A stretch of 64,000 bases of DNA from Martinezella rhizogenes (GCA_013322215.1 JAAMEZ010000032.1:62001-126000); one strand, 5' to 3'; shown: positions 46,198 to 55,475, counted from the first letter of the stretch. The notes: generated by a model from the sequence alone, not told the origin. A program made the numbers and translations.

Positions 46198-46410
46198 GTG
46201 CAGGTACTTGTCCGCGATAACAATGTCGACCAGGCTCTCCGCGCTCTCAAGAAGAAGATGCAGCGCGAAGGTATTTTCCGCGAAATGAAGATGCGCGACT
46301 ACTACGAAAAGCCGTCGCAGAAGCGTGCTCGCGAAAAGGCTGAAGCTGTTCGTCGCGTTCGCAAGCTTGCTCGCAAGCGCGCTCAGCGCGAAGGCCTTGT
46401 TGCCAAGTAA
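46198..46410 (+). CDS. rpsU: Ribosomal protein bS21
   Basis: A 70-residue, very basic 30S protein that helps initiation on mRNAs with Shine-Dalgarno sites. It has RDNNVDQALRALKKKMQREG and ends with ARKRAQREGLVAK. Translation most likely starts at GTG 46198, which gives the usual MQVLVRDNNV start and lies 11 bases after AAAGGA. A GTG at 46189 is only two bases from that site. It stands alone with a terminator. Confidence 0.95.
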   Translation: MQVLVRDNNVDQALRALKKKMQREGIFREMKMRDYYEKPSQKRAREKAEAVRRVRKLARKRAQREGLVAK

Positions 46411-46443
46411 TCGCCGTTTTTTCGACGTTTTCAGATGCATGTG

Positions 46444-46476
46444 TGGCGGGGGCGAGTCGTTCGCCGCCGCCTTTTT
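46444..46476 (+). terminator. Terminator of rpsU
   Basis: GGCGG-G-GGCGA (46444-46454) pairs with TCGCC-G-CCGCC (46460-46470) with one central mismatch; TTTTT follows. Confidence 0.88.
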
Positions 46477-46527
46477 GATTTATTCTCTACGCAAATCGGA
46501 TTAAATCAGAACAGCCTGATATGACGC

Positions 46528-47424
46528 ATGGGGAAAGCGAACCCGATAATGGCAATGACGACTTCCGTAAAGTTCCGCACTTCGAACCTCTCCTTACTCG
46601 TTTCGAAGCGCGCCGCGGCCCTGCCTGCCTTGGCGATACTTGCCGCAATCAGCCTTTCCGGCTGCCAGACCGCCACCACCGATAACGTGATCCAGATCGA
46701 CAAGGCGCAAGGCTCTTCGGAAAATATCTCCTCGCTGACGTCTGTCATCAATGCCAATCCGCAGGATCCGGAAGGCTACAATGTGCGTGGCACGGCCTAT
46801 GGCCGCGGCGGTGATTTCAACCGCGCGCTTGCCGACTTCAATCAGGCGATCCAGCTCAATCCGAAGTTCTATCAGGCCTACGCCAACCGCGCGCTCATCT
46901 ACCGCAACATGGGCAAGCTGCCTGAAGCCGTCGCGGACTACAATGCCGCGCTGCAGATCAACGGCAATTACGACGTCGCCTATATCGGCCGCGGCAATCT
47001 TTACCGCCAGGCCGGCCGCGACAACGATGCCTTCAACGATTATTCCAAGGCCATCAGCCTGGGCACGACGGACGGCCGCGCCTATAACGGTCGTGGCGTG
47101 ATCTTCCAGAAGCGCAATCAGCAGGATAAGGCGATCGACGATTTCTCGAAGGCGATCTCGCTCTCGCCGAATTCGCCGGAGCCTTACAACAGCCGCGGCA
47201 TTTCCTATCTCGCGCAGAATGACGACGACAACGCCTTCGCCGATTTCAACCATGCCATCGACCTGAACAACAAGGTCGCCGAATCCTGGGCGAACCAGGC
47301 CTTCGTCTATGAGCGCAAGGGTGACAAGGCGAAAGCGCGCCGTTCCTATCAGCACGCGGTCAATCTCGATCCAAACTACCAGCCGGCCAGAGATGGCCTG
47401 GCACGTGTCGGCGCCGGCTCCTGA
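46528..47424 (+). CDS. TPR-repeat lipoprotein
   Basis: A 298-residue lipoprotein. The signal sequence ends in the lipobox LSGC with Cys46. From about residue 75 run six tetratricopeptide repeats (for example YNVRGTAYGRGGDFNRALAD, YANRALIYRNMGKLPEAVAD, YNSRGISYLAQNDDDNAFAD), which make a protein-binding superhelix. The long N-region before the lipobox means that an internal ATG at 46549 or 46555 may be the true start. NlpI-like adaptor roles are possible but unproven. Confidence 0.88.
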   Translation: MGKANPIMAMTTSVKFRTSNLSLLVSKRAAALPALAILAAISLSGCQTATTDNVIQIDKAQGSSENISSLTSVINANPQDPEGYNVRGTAYGRGGDFNRALADFNQAIQLNPKFYQAYANRALIYRNMGKLPEAVADYNAALQINGNYDVAYIGRGNLYRQAGRDNDAFNDYSKAISLGTTDGRAYNGRGVIFQKRNQQDKAIDDFSKAISLSPNSPEPYNSRGISYLAQNDDDNAFADFNHAIDLNNKVAESWANQAFVYERKGDKAKARRSYQHAVNLDPNYQPARDGLARVGAGS

Positions 47425-47452
47425 TATAGGAGCATAGCGAAACAAGACATTC

Positions 47453-47484
47453 AGCCGCCGGCAATTCCTGCCCGGCGGCTTTTC
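47453..47484 (+). terminator. Terminator of the TPR lipoprotein gene
   Basis: AGCCGCCGG (47453-47461) pairs with CCGGCGGCT (47472-47480), followed by TTTCTTT. Confidence 0.85.
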
Positions 47485-47526
47485 TTTGCCTATGCAAAGA
47501 CCCAGGGCGCACCGCGATCCTTCAAA

Positions 47527-47615
47527 TTCGCTTCTTGCGCTTTAGGTCCTTGATTTTGTGCACGTCGTTATCGCAAAACCGCTGCACACTTTTGTGCGAC
47601 ATGCTGTAGTCTCGA
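47527..47615 (-). repeat. Dispersed rhizobial repeat, GCGGTTTTGCG type
   Basis: Read on the minus strand the stretch has ATGTCGCACAAAAGTGTG, then CAGCGGTTTTGCGATAACGA, and ends near GGACCTAAAGCGCAAG. I remember very similar sequences as abundant intergenic repeats in Rhizobium and Agrobacterium; only one copy is in this window. It lies directly upstream of an oxidoreductase gene. Confidence 0.5.
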
Positions 47616-47641
47616 CTCATCCGTTCAAGCGAGACAAAGAC

Positions 47642-48712
47642 ATGCCCTCCCCCCAAAAAGTCATCGTCGTCGGCGCCGGAATCATCGGTGCGTCCATCGC
47701 CTGGCATCTCAGTCGCAAGGGCGCATCCGTGATGGTGGTCGCTCAGCAGACCGGCGGCGTTGCGACCCCGAACTCCTTCGCCTGGATCAATGCGAGCTGG
47801 GGCAATCCGGAATTCTATTTCCGGGTCCGTCGTCGCTCGATGGCTGAATGGTCGAGGCTTCAGGACGATCTGCCGGATATTCCCTTGTCCTGGTGCGGTG
47901 GCCTGTGCTGGGACCTGCCCGAGGCAGAACTCGACGCCTATGCGGCACAACATCATGGCTGGGGCTATGGCATACAGCCGGTCAACCGGGCGACGAGCGC
48001 GATGATCGAACCAAGCCTCGCCAATCCACCGGATTATGCCCTGCATGTTGCCGAGGAAGGCGCTGTCGAACCTGTTGCGGCCGCCAAGCTGCTGCTGGAA
48101 GACGCCTGCCGTCAGAGCGCGATCCTGTCGTCCGGCATCGAGGTCAAGGGCCTGCTTAGAGAGGGCGGGCGAATTACCGGCATCGAAACGAGCGAAGGAC
48201 CGATGCGCGCCGATCATGTCGTTCTAGCAGCCGGCGCGGGCACGTCAGCACTTGCGGCCTCGGCGGATATTCTCGTGCCACTGGAAACGCCTCCGGGGCT
48301 CATCGTTCATTCCCGCCCCGTGCGGAAAATGTTGAATGGTCTGGTAATGGCGCCGGAACTGCATTTGCGCCAGACGGCGGAGGGGCGAATCATCGCCGGC
48401 AGTGACTTCGGCGGCACCGATCCCGGCAGCGATCCACAAGCCGCAGCCGACGATCTTTTCGCCAGGGTCAAAACGACATTGAAGGGCGGCGAGGCGCTGG
48501 AGCTTGATTTCTACACCATCGGTTATCGCCCGACGCCGAAAGACGGCCTTCCAATTCTGGGCGGTGTCAGTGCGGCACCTGGCCTTTACCTCGCAGTCCT
48601 TCACTCCGGCATTACGCTGGCGCCGCTCGTCGGCCTGCTCGCAGCACAAGAGATCGTTGATGGTGGCGAAGCTCACGAACTTGCTCCTTTCCGCCTCTCA
48701 CGCTTTGCCTAG
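47642..48712 (+). CDS. FAD-dependent oxidoreductase, D-amino-acid-oxidase (DAO) family
   Basis: A 356-residue flavoprotein. The N-terminal dinucleotide-binding motif is KVIVVGAGIIGASIAWHLSR (residues 6-25). WINASWGNPEFYFRVRRRSM follows, and the C-terminal FAD-contacting block is IGYRPTPKDGLPILGG and GLYLAVLHSGITLAPLVG. Family members oxidise amino acids or glycine derivatives. The ATG at 47642 is preferred because the Rossmann motif begins eight residues later; an upstream in-frame extension lies in an intergenic repeat. Substrate is unknown. Confidence 0.88.
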   Translation: MPSPQKVIVVGAGIIGASIAWHLSRKGASVMVVAQQTGGVATPNSFAWINASWGNPEFYFRVRRRSMAEWSRLQDDLPDIPLSWCGGLCWDLPEAELDAYAAQHHGWGYGIQPVNRATSAMIEPSLANPPDYALHVAEEGAVEPVAAAKLLLEDACRQSAILSSGIEVKGLLREGGRITGIETSEGPMRADHVVLAAGAGTSALAASADILVPLETPPGLIVHSRPVRKMLNGLVMAPELHLRQTAEGRIIAGSDFGGTDPGSDPQAAADDLFARVKTTLKGGEALELDFYTIGYRPTPKDGLPILGGVSAAPGLYLAVLHSGITLAPLVGLLAAQEIVDGGEAHELAPFRLSRFA

Positions 48713-48964
48713 CTCGAACACGAGGTTTGTCAGCGCAACTTCAGGGATGCATTGCCACAGTCGTAAATACCCGAGATCGCTTATGATTTCGCAATAATGA
48801 CTTTTCAGATGTTGCAAGGAAAATTACCGGGCCCTAACATGGCGCTTCGGGAGCATGTAGCTCGGATCTGGGCACGGGGGCGCTTGGCATGATGACCAAT
48901 ACCATTCTCTTCGCGTTTGCCAGCGCATCGGACCCTCATGGAGGCACGATCGGTTGATCGCCCC

Positions 48965-50620
48965 ATGAGGAAGCCGCATTTTCCGAAAGCGTCGATTGGT
49001 GCCTATCTGATCGCCATAGCCCTGGCGATTGCCTTGCCTATTCTCGCCTTCGTCGCGCTGCTTCTGGTCCAGCTCGAGGATAATGAACGCGATGCCCTGA
49101 AAGGCGACACGGTTCAGGATGCGCAGGCGCTTTCGCGCGTCATCGATCGCCAATTACAGGACATGGCGACGACGTTGCGCCTCCTGTCTTCCTCACCGGA
49201 ACTTGAGCGCAACGACATCGCCACCTTCTTCGCCCGCACGGAAACGGTATTGCGCACCGATTCGCTTTTCGTGCTGCTTATGGAAAAGGATGGCCAGCTC
49301 CGGCTGAATACCCGCTGGCCGCTCGGCAAGCCACTCGGCAAAACCGGCAACATCGCCGCACTTCAATCGGCACTGGACTCCGGCCGCATCGAGGCATCCG
49401 ATGTCTTCGTCGGCTCGACCGCCCGCCGCTGGGTCTATAACGTCACCCTGCCCCTCGAACATTCGCCGGCCGGCGCCGCCTTGGCGGTAACGCAGGATGC
49501 CGACGAACTCGCCAAGCTCGTGACGACGGAAGCCCTGCCACCCGGCTGGTCTGCTGCCGTTCTGGACAAATCCGGCCATGTCGTTGCTGCTGGTGGCCCG
49601 ACGACCCTCGCCCCCGGCGACGCATTCAATAAGAATATTCTGCCGAAATTGATCGCATCCAGCGGCGTCTATCAGGATGACAAGGTCCTGCCGAACGCGG
49701 TGCTCGGTTATGCGCAAATCTCAGGCTGGTCCTGGAAGGCCGTCGTCTGGGGCCCGATCGCCTCCGCGCAAGCGTCGCTGATGAGCACCTGGCGCTTTCT
49801 GATCTATGGCGGCGTGACGCTGCTGCTGATCGCGCTGATCGCCGTCTACGCGCTGGCGCGTCAGGTGCGCACCACCATACAGGACATTGCCGACATGGCG
49901 GACCGCATGGGCCGCGGCGAGATCGTGGCGCCGATCGACACCAGCGTTGTCGAGGCAAACCAGGTGGCCGTTGCGCTTTCCAATGCATCCTTCGACCGCA
50001 GCGTTACGGAGGATCGGCTGCATTTCGTCATGCACGAGCTCGTCCACCGCACCAAGAATCTGCTGGCGCTCGCCCAGGCAATGACACGTCAGCTCGCGCG
50101 ACAGACGGACAGCGTCGATACGTTCCAACGGGCCGTCGCCGACCGGCTGGAGGGGCTGGCACGCTCGATCGAGGTATTGACCAGCGAACAATGGTCCGGC
50201 GTGTCGCTGCGCCGCGTGATCGACATCCATCTCGCGACTTTCCTGCAAGGACCTCAGCAACTCGACGTTCTCGGCAATGATTTCCTGCTAAAGCCGGAAG
50301 CGGTGCAGAATCTCGGCCTGGTCCTGCACGAGCTTGCCACCAATTCGGTGAAATATGGCGCGCTTTCCGCGCCGGAGGGTAAGATCACCATCGAATGGAC
50401 GAACGAAGCCGCTGAAACCGGCACAATGATCCGCTTCGTCTGGACCGAAAGTGGCGGTCCGCCGGTCAAACCACCGAGCGATACCGGCTTTGGCACTACC
50501 GTCACGAAAACCCATGCCGCGGCATCCTTCAGCGGCCATGTCGAAGTCGATTTCCGCCCGGCTGGCCTCGTCTGGATACTGACCGCACCGCGCAGCATGA
50601 TGGAACGGCAGCGAAGCTGA
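48965..50620 (+). CDS. Membrane sensor histidine kinase, HWE family
   Basis: A 551-residue sensor. The first helix is at about residues 12-35, followed by an extracytoplasmic region (about 40-280) that resembles a dCache-type sensor. The second helix (LIYGGVTLLLIALIAVYALA) leads to a HAMP-like linker. The kinase core has the phospho-acceptor His361 in ELVHRTKNLLALAQ, the N-box HELATNSVKYGAL, and WTESGGPP, the W-x-E motif that defines HWE kinases. No response regulator is adjacent. The start is uncertain: ATG 48938 is also possible, and neither has a strong ribosome site. Confidence 0.92.
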   Translation: MRKPHFPKASIGAYLIAIALAIALPILAFVALLLVQLEDNERDALKGDTVQDAQALSRVIDRQLQDMATTLRLLSSSPELERNDIATFFARTETVLRTDSLFVLLMEKDGQLRLNTRWPLGKPLGKTGNIAALQSALDSGRIEASDVFVGSTARRWVYNVTLPLEHSPAGAALAVTQDADELAKLVTTEALPPGWSAAVLDKSGHVVAAGGPTTLAPGDAFNKNILPKLIASSGVYQDDKVLPNAVLGYAQISGWSWKAVVWGPIASAQASLMSTWRFLIYGGVTLLLIALIAVYALARQVRTTIQDIADMADRMGRGEIVAPIDTSVVEANQVAVALSNASFDRSVTEDRLHFVMHELVHRTKNLLALAQAMTRQLARQTDSVDTFQRAVADRLEGLARSIEVLTSEQWSGVSLRRVIDIHLATFLQGPQQLDVLGNDFLLKPEAVQNLGLVLHELATNSVKYGALSAPEGKITIEWTNEAAETGTMIRFVWTESGGPPVKPPSDTGFGTTVTKTHAAASFSGHVEVDFRPAGLVWILTAPRSMMERQRS

Positions 50621-50623
50621 TGC

Positions 50624-51880
50624 TTATGTCCGAATGACGGATGTCTCGGCGCGGGCCAAAAGCAGCACGCGCTCCCGCTCGTTACCAGTCAATTCGGCGG
50701 CGCGGTAAAATTCCACCCGAGCCTCCTCCATTCGCCCAAGCTTCGCCAGAAGATCGCCCCGCACCGTCGGCAGCAGATGCGATTCCTTCAGGCGCGGCTC
50801 GTCCTTGACCGCGTCGACGATGGCAAGACCCTGTGGAGCGCCAAATGCCATGCCGACGGCGACCGCTCGATTGATTTCGACGATCGGCGACGGTGCTGCG
50901 AGCGCCAATGCCTGATAGTAAGCGGCGATGGCGATCCAGTCGGTATCGGCCGCGGTCGCCGCGCGGGAGTGGCAGGCAGCGATCATCGCCTGCAGCAGAT
51001 AAGGGCCGGGCATCGTGGTCAGAACCATCGCGCGGCCGAGCTGATCGAGACCACTGCGGATCAACGACCAATTCCACCGGCTACGGTCCTGATTAAGCAG
51101 CAGGATCGGATTGCCCGATCCGTCGACCCGGGCAGCAAAGCGAGACGCCTGCAGCTCCATGAGCACAACCAGCCCCAACACCTCCGGCTCGTGCGGCATC
51201 AGCGCCGCCAGAGAGCGTCCCAGGCGCAAGGCCTCGCCGCACAGATCGGCGCGCAGCCACTGCGGCCCTTCCGTCGCGACATATCCTTCATTGAAGATCA
51301 GATAGACCACTTCCAGCACTGCAGCGAGACGCTCCCACCGCTCCTCGCCGCGCGGCGTCTCGAAAGCAATGCCGGCCTCGCGCAGCGTCCGCTTGGCGCG
51401 CACGATGCGCTGGGCAATCGTCGGTTCAGGCAACAGGAACGCGCGGCCAATCTCCTGCGTGGACAGCCCGCCCAGCAGCCGCAAGGCAAGCGCCGCGCGT
51501 TGCTCGGCCGGCAGCACCGGGTGACAGGCGGTGAAAATCAGCCGCAGCAGATCGTCGTCGATATCTTCATCCAACAGGGACTCGATATCCGGTGTCTCAC
51601 GTTCAAGTGCGGCAAAATCGATGGCGAATTCGCGATTCTTGCCGTCGATCAGCGTGGTGCGTCGCAGCCGGTCAAGCGCACGATTCTTGGCGACCTGCAT
51701 CAGCCAGGCAGCCGGGTTGCGCGGCATGCCGTCGCGCGGCCAGCGTTCGAGGGCCAGCACGAAGGTATCCTGCGCGATCTCCTCGGCAAGGCCGATATCC
51801 CGCAGCAAGCGGTTCAGCCTGGCGGCGAGCTTTGGCTGCTCGATCCGCCAGACCGCTTCTATGGTACCCGACGTGGTCAC
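50624..51880 (-). CDS. ECF42-type RNA polymerase sigma factor with C-terminal extension
   Basis: A 418-residue sigma factor. Region 2 (about residues 10-80: LLRDIGLAEEIAQDTFVLAL, then NPAAWLMQVAKNRALDRLRR) and region 4 (QRAALALRLLGGLSTQEIGR, then PTIAQRIVRAKRTL) are complete. A 230-residue helical extension follows (FNEGYVATEGPQWLRADLC, INRAVAVGMAFG), which in ECF42 factors contains TPR-like repeats and replaces an anti-sigma factor. It starts with GTG in a GTGA overlap with the YCII gene, so the two are co-translated. Confidence 0.93.
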   Translation of the reverse strand: MTTSGTIEAVWRIEQPKLAARLNRLLRDIGLAEEIAQDTFVLALERWPRDGMPRNPAAWLMQVAKNRALDRLRRTTLIDGKNREFAIDFAALERETPDIESLLDEDIDDDLLRLIFTACHPVLPAEQRAALALRLLGGLSTQEIGRAFLLPEPTIAQRIVRAKRTLREAGIAFETPRGEERWERLAAVLEVVYLIFNEGYVATEGPQWLRADLCGEALRLGRSLAALMPHEPEVLGLVVLMELQASRFAARVDGSGNPILLLNQDRSRWNWSLIRSGLDQLGRAMVLTTMPGPYLLQAMIAACHSRAATAADTDWIAIAAYYQALALAAPSPIVEINRAVAVGMAFGAPQGLAIVDAVKDEPRLKESHLLPTVRGDLLAKLGRMEEARVEFYRAAELTGNERERVLLLARAETSVIRT

Positions 51881-52281
51881 CCCTTCAGCTCATCGAAGCC
51901 TTCAGCCACCTTCTGCACATCCTCTGGAAATTCGCTGATCTCGAAGATACGGCGAACCTCGATGACGTCATCTTCCCCTGCCGGGCAGCGGCGCGCCCAC
52001 TCGATGGCCTCGTCGCGCGAACGGACGTCAATGACCCAATAGCCGCCCAGCACTTCCTTGACCTCGGCGAACGGACCATCGACGACGGCAGGCTTTCCGC
52101 CCTTGAAGCTCACGCGAGCCCCGGAGGACGGCGGATGCAGCCCGTCGAGCGCCAAAAGCACACCGGCCTTCTTCAGCGCCTCATTGTATTTCATCATGGA
52201 CTCGACGGCTTCCGCACCGGGCATGGTGTCGGGAGCAGCGGAAGCATAGCCGCCGGGGATCATCAGCATCATGAATCGCAT
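51877..52281 (-). CDS. YCII/DGPF-domain protein, partner of the ECF42 sigma factor
   Basis: A 134-residue alpha/beta protein. The eponymous motif is VVDGPFAEVKEVLGGYWVID (residues about 66-85). The N-terminal MRFMMLMIPGGY and the Asp/His-like active-site arrangement fit the YCII fold. Such proteins are genetically tied to ECF42 sigma factors and are their main targets; enzymatic activity is unknown. ATG follows AAGGAG by nine bases. Its stop overlaps the sigma-factor start. Confidence 0.92.
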   Translation of the reverse strand: MRFMMLMIPGGYASAAPDTMPGAEAVESMMKYNEALKKAGVLLALDGLHPPSSGARVSFKGGKPAVVDGPFAEVKEVLGGYWVIDVRSRDEAIEWARRCPAGEDDVIEVRRIFEISEFPEDVQKVAEGFDELKG

Positions 52282-52318
52282 AGGTTCTGTCTCCTTGGTT
52301 GGTTAGAACATACCACAC

Positions 52319-52345
52319 GACGAACGAGCCCCGGCAGAATCGACG
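52319..52345 (-). promoter_or_regulatory. Candidate ECF42 autoregulated promoter
   Basis: On the minus strand, CGTCGA (complement of 52340-52345), 17 bases, then CGTC (complement of 52319-52322). Published ECF42 target promoters are reported with TGTCGA at -35 and CGA/TC at -10, as I recall, so this differs at one -35 base. The start site would fall about 30 bases before the YCII start codon. Confidence 0.55.
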
Positions 52346-52396
52346 GAGGCTCGAAAAAAGATTCGATTTTTGCAGAGCGTTGAAGCGGCTGGGTGC

Positions 52397-53794
52397 TTAC
52401 TCGTTCATCGCCTTGACGATTTCCTCGGTCACTTTCTTGGCGTCGCCCAAAAGCATCATCGTGCCATCCTTGTAGAACAGCGTGTTGTCGATGCCGGCAT
52501 AGCCGGAGCCGAGCGAGCGTTTGACGAAGAGGCAGGTCTTGGCCTTGTCGACATCGAGGATCGGCATACCGTAGATCGGCGATGTCTTGTCGTCGCGCGC
52601 CGCCGGATTGGTGACGTCGTTGGCGCCGATGACATAGGCGACATCGGCCTGTGCGAATTCCGAATTGATATCCTCGAGTTCGAAGACCTCGTCATAGGGC
52701 ACGTTGGCTTCGGCGAGCAGCACGTTCATATGGCCTGGCATACGACCGGCAACGGGGTGGATCGCGTATTTCACCTCGACGCCATGCGCCTTCAGCCTGT
52801 CGGCCATTTCGCGCAGCGCATGCTGGGCCTGCGCAACTGCCATGCCGTAACCGGGCACGATGATGACCTTGGAGGCGTTCGCCATCAGATAGGCGGCATC
52901 CTCAGCCGAGCCGAGCTTTACAGTCTTGTCGGAATTGTCCGCTCCGCCCGAAGCCGTCTCGCCGCCGAAGCCGCCGAGGATGACCGAGATGAAGGAGCGG
53001 TTCATGCCCTTGCACATGATGTAGGACAGGATCGCACCGGAGGACCCGACAAGCGCGCCGGTGATGATGAGCGCGAGATTGCCAAGCGTGAAGCCGATGC
53101 CGGCAGCTGCCCAGCCAGAATAGGAATTGAGCATCGACACGACGACGGGCATGTCGGCGCCGCCGATCGGCACGATCAGCAACACGCCGAGGACCAGCGA
53201 CAGAGCAACGATCGCCCAGAAGGCGAAATGGCTTTCATTCGCCGCCAGGCTGATAATGGAGACCACGATCAGCACAAGCAGGGCAGCATTGATGATGTGC
53301 CGGTTCGGCAGCAGGATCGGCTTTCCGGACATGCGCCCGTCGAGCTTCAGGAACGCGATGATCGAGCCGGTGAACGTTAGCGCGCCGATCGCGACGCCGA
53401 TCGCCATTTCGATGCGGGCTTCGGTGTGGATCTGACCGATCTCGCCGATACCGAAGGAGGACGGCGTATAGAGCGCCGAAGCAGCCACGAGAACGGCTGC
53501 GAGACCGACCAGCGAGTGGAAACCCGCCACGAGCTGCGGCATCGACGTCATCGGGATGACGCGGGCGATATAGGCGCCTGCCCCGCCGCCGATCGCGAGG
53601 CCGAGAACGATCAGCACGAAGCCGCCGAAGGACGGGGTTGCCAGCACCAGCGTGGTGGCGATGGCAATGCCCATGCCGATCATGCCGTAGAGATTGCCGC
53701 GCCGGCTGGTGGCTGGATGAGAGAGCCCGCGCAGTGCCAGGATGAATAGCACGCCGGAGACGAGATAGAGGAAAGCCGCGATATTGCTCAGCAT
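52397..53794 (-). CDS. pntB: NAD(P) transhydrogenase, beta subunit
   Basis: A 465-residue subunit with about nine transmembrane helices (residues 1-270) and a C-terminal NADP(H)-binding domain with VIIVPGYGMAVAQAQHAL, HPVAGRMPGHMNVLLAEANV and VIGANDVTNPAA. The enzyme uses inward proton flow to reduce NADP+ with NADH. I chose ATG at 53794 (MLSNIAAFLYL), preceded by GTGAGGGCGGC; further upstream codons overlap pntAB and lack family character. It is the last gene of the pnt operon. Confidence 0.96.
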   Translation of the reverse strand: MLSNIAAFLYLVSGVLFILALRGLSHPATSRRGNLYGMIGMGIAIATTLVLATPSFGGFVLIVLGLAIGGGAGAYIARVIPMTSMPQLVAGFHSLVGLAAVLVAASALYTPSSFGIGEIGQIHTEARIEMAIGVAIGALTFTGSIIAFLKLDGRMSGKPILLPNRHIINAALLVLIVVSIISLAANESHFAFWAIVALSLVLGVLLIVPIGGADMPVVVSMLNSYSGWAAAGIGFTLGNLALIITGALVGSSGAILSYIMCKGMNRSFISVILGGFGGETASGGADNSDKTVKLGSAEDAAYLMANASKVIIVPGYGMAVAQAQHALREMADRLKAHGVEVKYAIHPVAGRMPGHMNVLLAEANVPYDEVFELEDINSEFAQADVAYVIGANDVTNPAARDDKTSPIYGMPILDVDKAKTCLFVKRSLGSGYAGIDNTLFYKDGTMMLLGDAKKVTEEIVKAMNE

Positions 53795-53801
53795 GCCGCC
53801 C

Positions 53802-54200
53802 TCACTTGTCCTTCTTCTTGTACATCGCCAGCATGCGCTGGGTAACAAGGAAGCCGCCGACGATATTGACCGAAACGAGCACCAGCGCCACGAAGCCGAA
53901 GCCGGTGGCAAGACCGCTCGCCGAAATGCCCACAGCCAGCAACGCACCGACGACGATGACCGAGGAAATGGCGTTCGTGACCGCCATCAGCGGCGTATGC
54001 AAGGCCGGTGTCACCGACCAGACGACGTAATAGCCGACGAAGATCGCCAGCACGAAGATTGCAAGCTGGAAGACGAAGGGATCGATCGCTCCACCGGTTG
54101 CAGCACTGGCAACTTCGGGCGCCTGTGCCGCGGCGGTCCTGACGGCGGTGACGGCATCATTCAGTTGCTGGAGTGCCTGGTCCATTGTTTGGCTGGCCAT
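53802..54200 (-). CDS. pntAB: NAD(P) transhydrogenase, alpha subunit part 2
   Basis: A 132-residue membrane subunit with three helices (FQLAIFVLAIFVGYYVVW, NAISSVIVVGALLAVGI, FGFVALVLVSVNIVGGFLV) preceded by a polar Ala/Gln-rich N-terminus. It corresponds to the membrane portion that is fused to PntA in E. coli but separate in alphaproteobacteria. It lies one base after the pntAA stop and seven bases before pntB. Confidence 0.95.
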   Translation of the reverse strand: MASQTMDQALQQLNDAVTAVRTAAAQAPEVASAATGGAIDPFVFQLAIFVLAIFVGYYVVWSVTPALHTPLMAVTNAISSVIVVGALLAVGISASGLATGFGFVALVLVSVNIVGGFLVTQRMLAMYKKKDK

Positions 54201-54201
54201 C

Positions 54202-55374
54202 TCAGAGATCTCCCTTGTTGACAGTCGCCTGGTCGGGATCGACGAAATTCGGGTTCACGACCTCGCCGCCGTCGGTCAGCATCGTCGCCTTGATCAGCTC
54301 ATCGGTGCGGTTGAGGCCGAGGCTCTTCGTATCCTTGTCGACCATCGTCTCCAGAAAGGTGACAAGGTTCTTGGCATAGAGGGCCGAGGCGCTGGCCGCG
54401 ATCCGCCCGGCCATGTTGGGATAGCCGACCACTCTGACACCTTCGACCTCGGCGACCCTGCCATATTCGGCACCTTCGATATTGCCGCCGCGCTCCACCG
54501 CCAGATCGACGGCGACAGCGCCGGGGCGCATCGCTTTCAGCATGTCGCGACTGACGAGGCGCGGCGCCGGCCGACCGGGGATGAGCGCCGTGGTGATGAC
54601 AATATCCTGTTTGGCGATGTGATCGGCGACAAGTGCCGCCTGCTTCGCCTGATACTCTTTCGACATTTCCTTGGCATAACCACCGGCGGTCTCCGCCGCC
54701 TTGAACTCTTCGTCCTCGACAGCGACGAATTTCGCGCCGAGCGAGGCGACCTGTTCCTTTGCCGCCGGCCTTACGTCCGTCGCTGAAACGAGCGCACCCA
54801 AACGCCGTGCGGTCGCGATCGCCTGCAGCCCGGCAACACCGGCGCCCATGACGAACACCTTTGCCGCCGGCACCGTGCCCGCTGCCGTCATCATCATCGG
54901 CAGAGCCCGGTCATAGACGGCGGCAGCCTCGATCACGGCCTGATATCCTGCGAGATTGGCCTGCGACGACAGCACGTCCATCGACTGCGCGCGGGTGATA
55001 CGCGGCATCAGTTCCATGGCGAAGCTCGTCAGCCCTGCACGCGCCATCTCGGCGAGCGCAGCCTCGTTGCCATAGGGATCCATGATGGCGATGACGATGG
55101 CACCGCTCTTGTAGCCGGAAATCTCCTTGCTCGTCGGACGCCTGACCTTGAGGACGACATCCGCCGCCTTCGCATCCTTGATGGAGCCGATCCGGGCGCC
55201 GACGGCTTCATATTCGGCATCCGGAATACGCGAGGAACTCCCTGCACCGGCTTCGATCACCACGTCGAAACCGAGGTTCTTCATTTTCTTTACAGTCTCG
55301 ACGGAAGCCGCAACACGCGTCTCCTCCGCCACGCTTTCCTTGGCCACGAAAACCAGATTGCTCAACGACGACAC
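54202..55374 (-). CDS. pntAA: NAD(P) transhydrogenase, alpha subunit part 1 (NAD-binding)
   Basis: A 390-residue soluble NAD(H)-binding subunit of the alanine dehydrogenase/PntA fold. Motifs are EAGAGSSSRIPDAEYEAVGA, GYQAVIEAAAVYDRALPMMM, and the nucleotide loop VFVMGAGVAGLQAIATARRL. The start is uncertain: GTG at 55374 has GAGG too close, whereas a TTG at 55365 would be nine bases after it. Promoter and operon head are upstream near the cytochrome oxidase subunit gene. Confidence 0.95.
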   Translation of the reverse strand: MSSLSNLVFVAKESVAEETRVAASVETVKKMKNLGFDVVIEAGAGSSSRIPDAEYEAVGARIGSIKDAKAADVVLKVRRPTSKEISGYKSGAIVIAIMDPYGNEAALAEMARAGLTSFAMELMPRITRAQSMDVLSSQANLAGYQAVIEAAAVYDRALPMMMTAAGTVPAAKVFVMGAGVAGLQAIATARRLGALVSATDVRPAAKEQVASLGAKFVAVEDEEFKAAETAGGYAKEMSKEYQAKQAALVADHIAKQDIVITTALIPGRPAPRLVSRDMLKAMRPGAVAVDLAVERGGNIEGAEYGRVAEVEGVRVVGYPNMAGRIAASASALYAKNLVTFLETMVDKDTKSLGLNRTDELIKATMLTDGGEVVNPNFVDPDQATVNKGDL

Positions 55375-55475
55375 CTCGCATCAGACGGCGCCGCTCCTGA
55401 ATGCAGCGGCGCTGTAGCCTGCAGAATCATGGGAAAGCGCGGGCGATTGGCCCGGCATCGGTCAGCGCTGCAATA

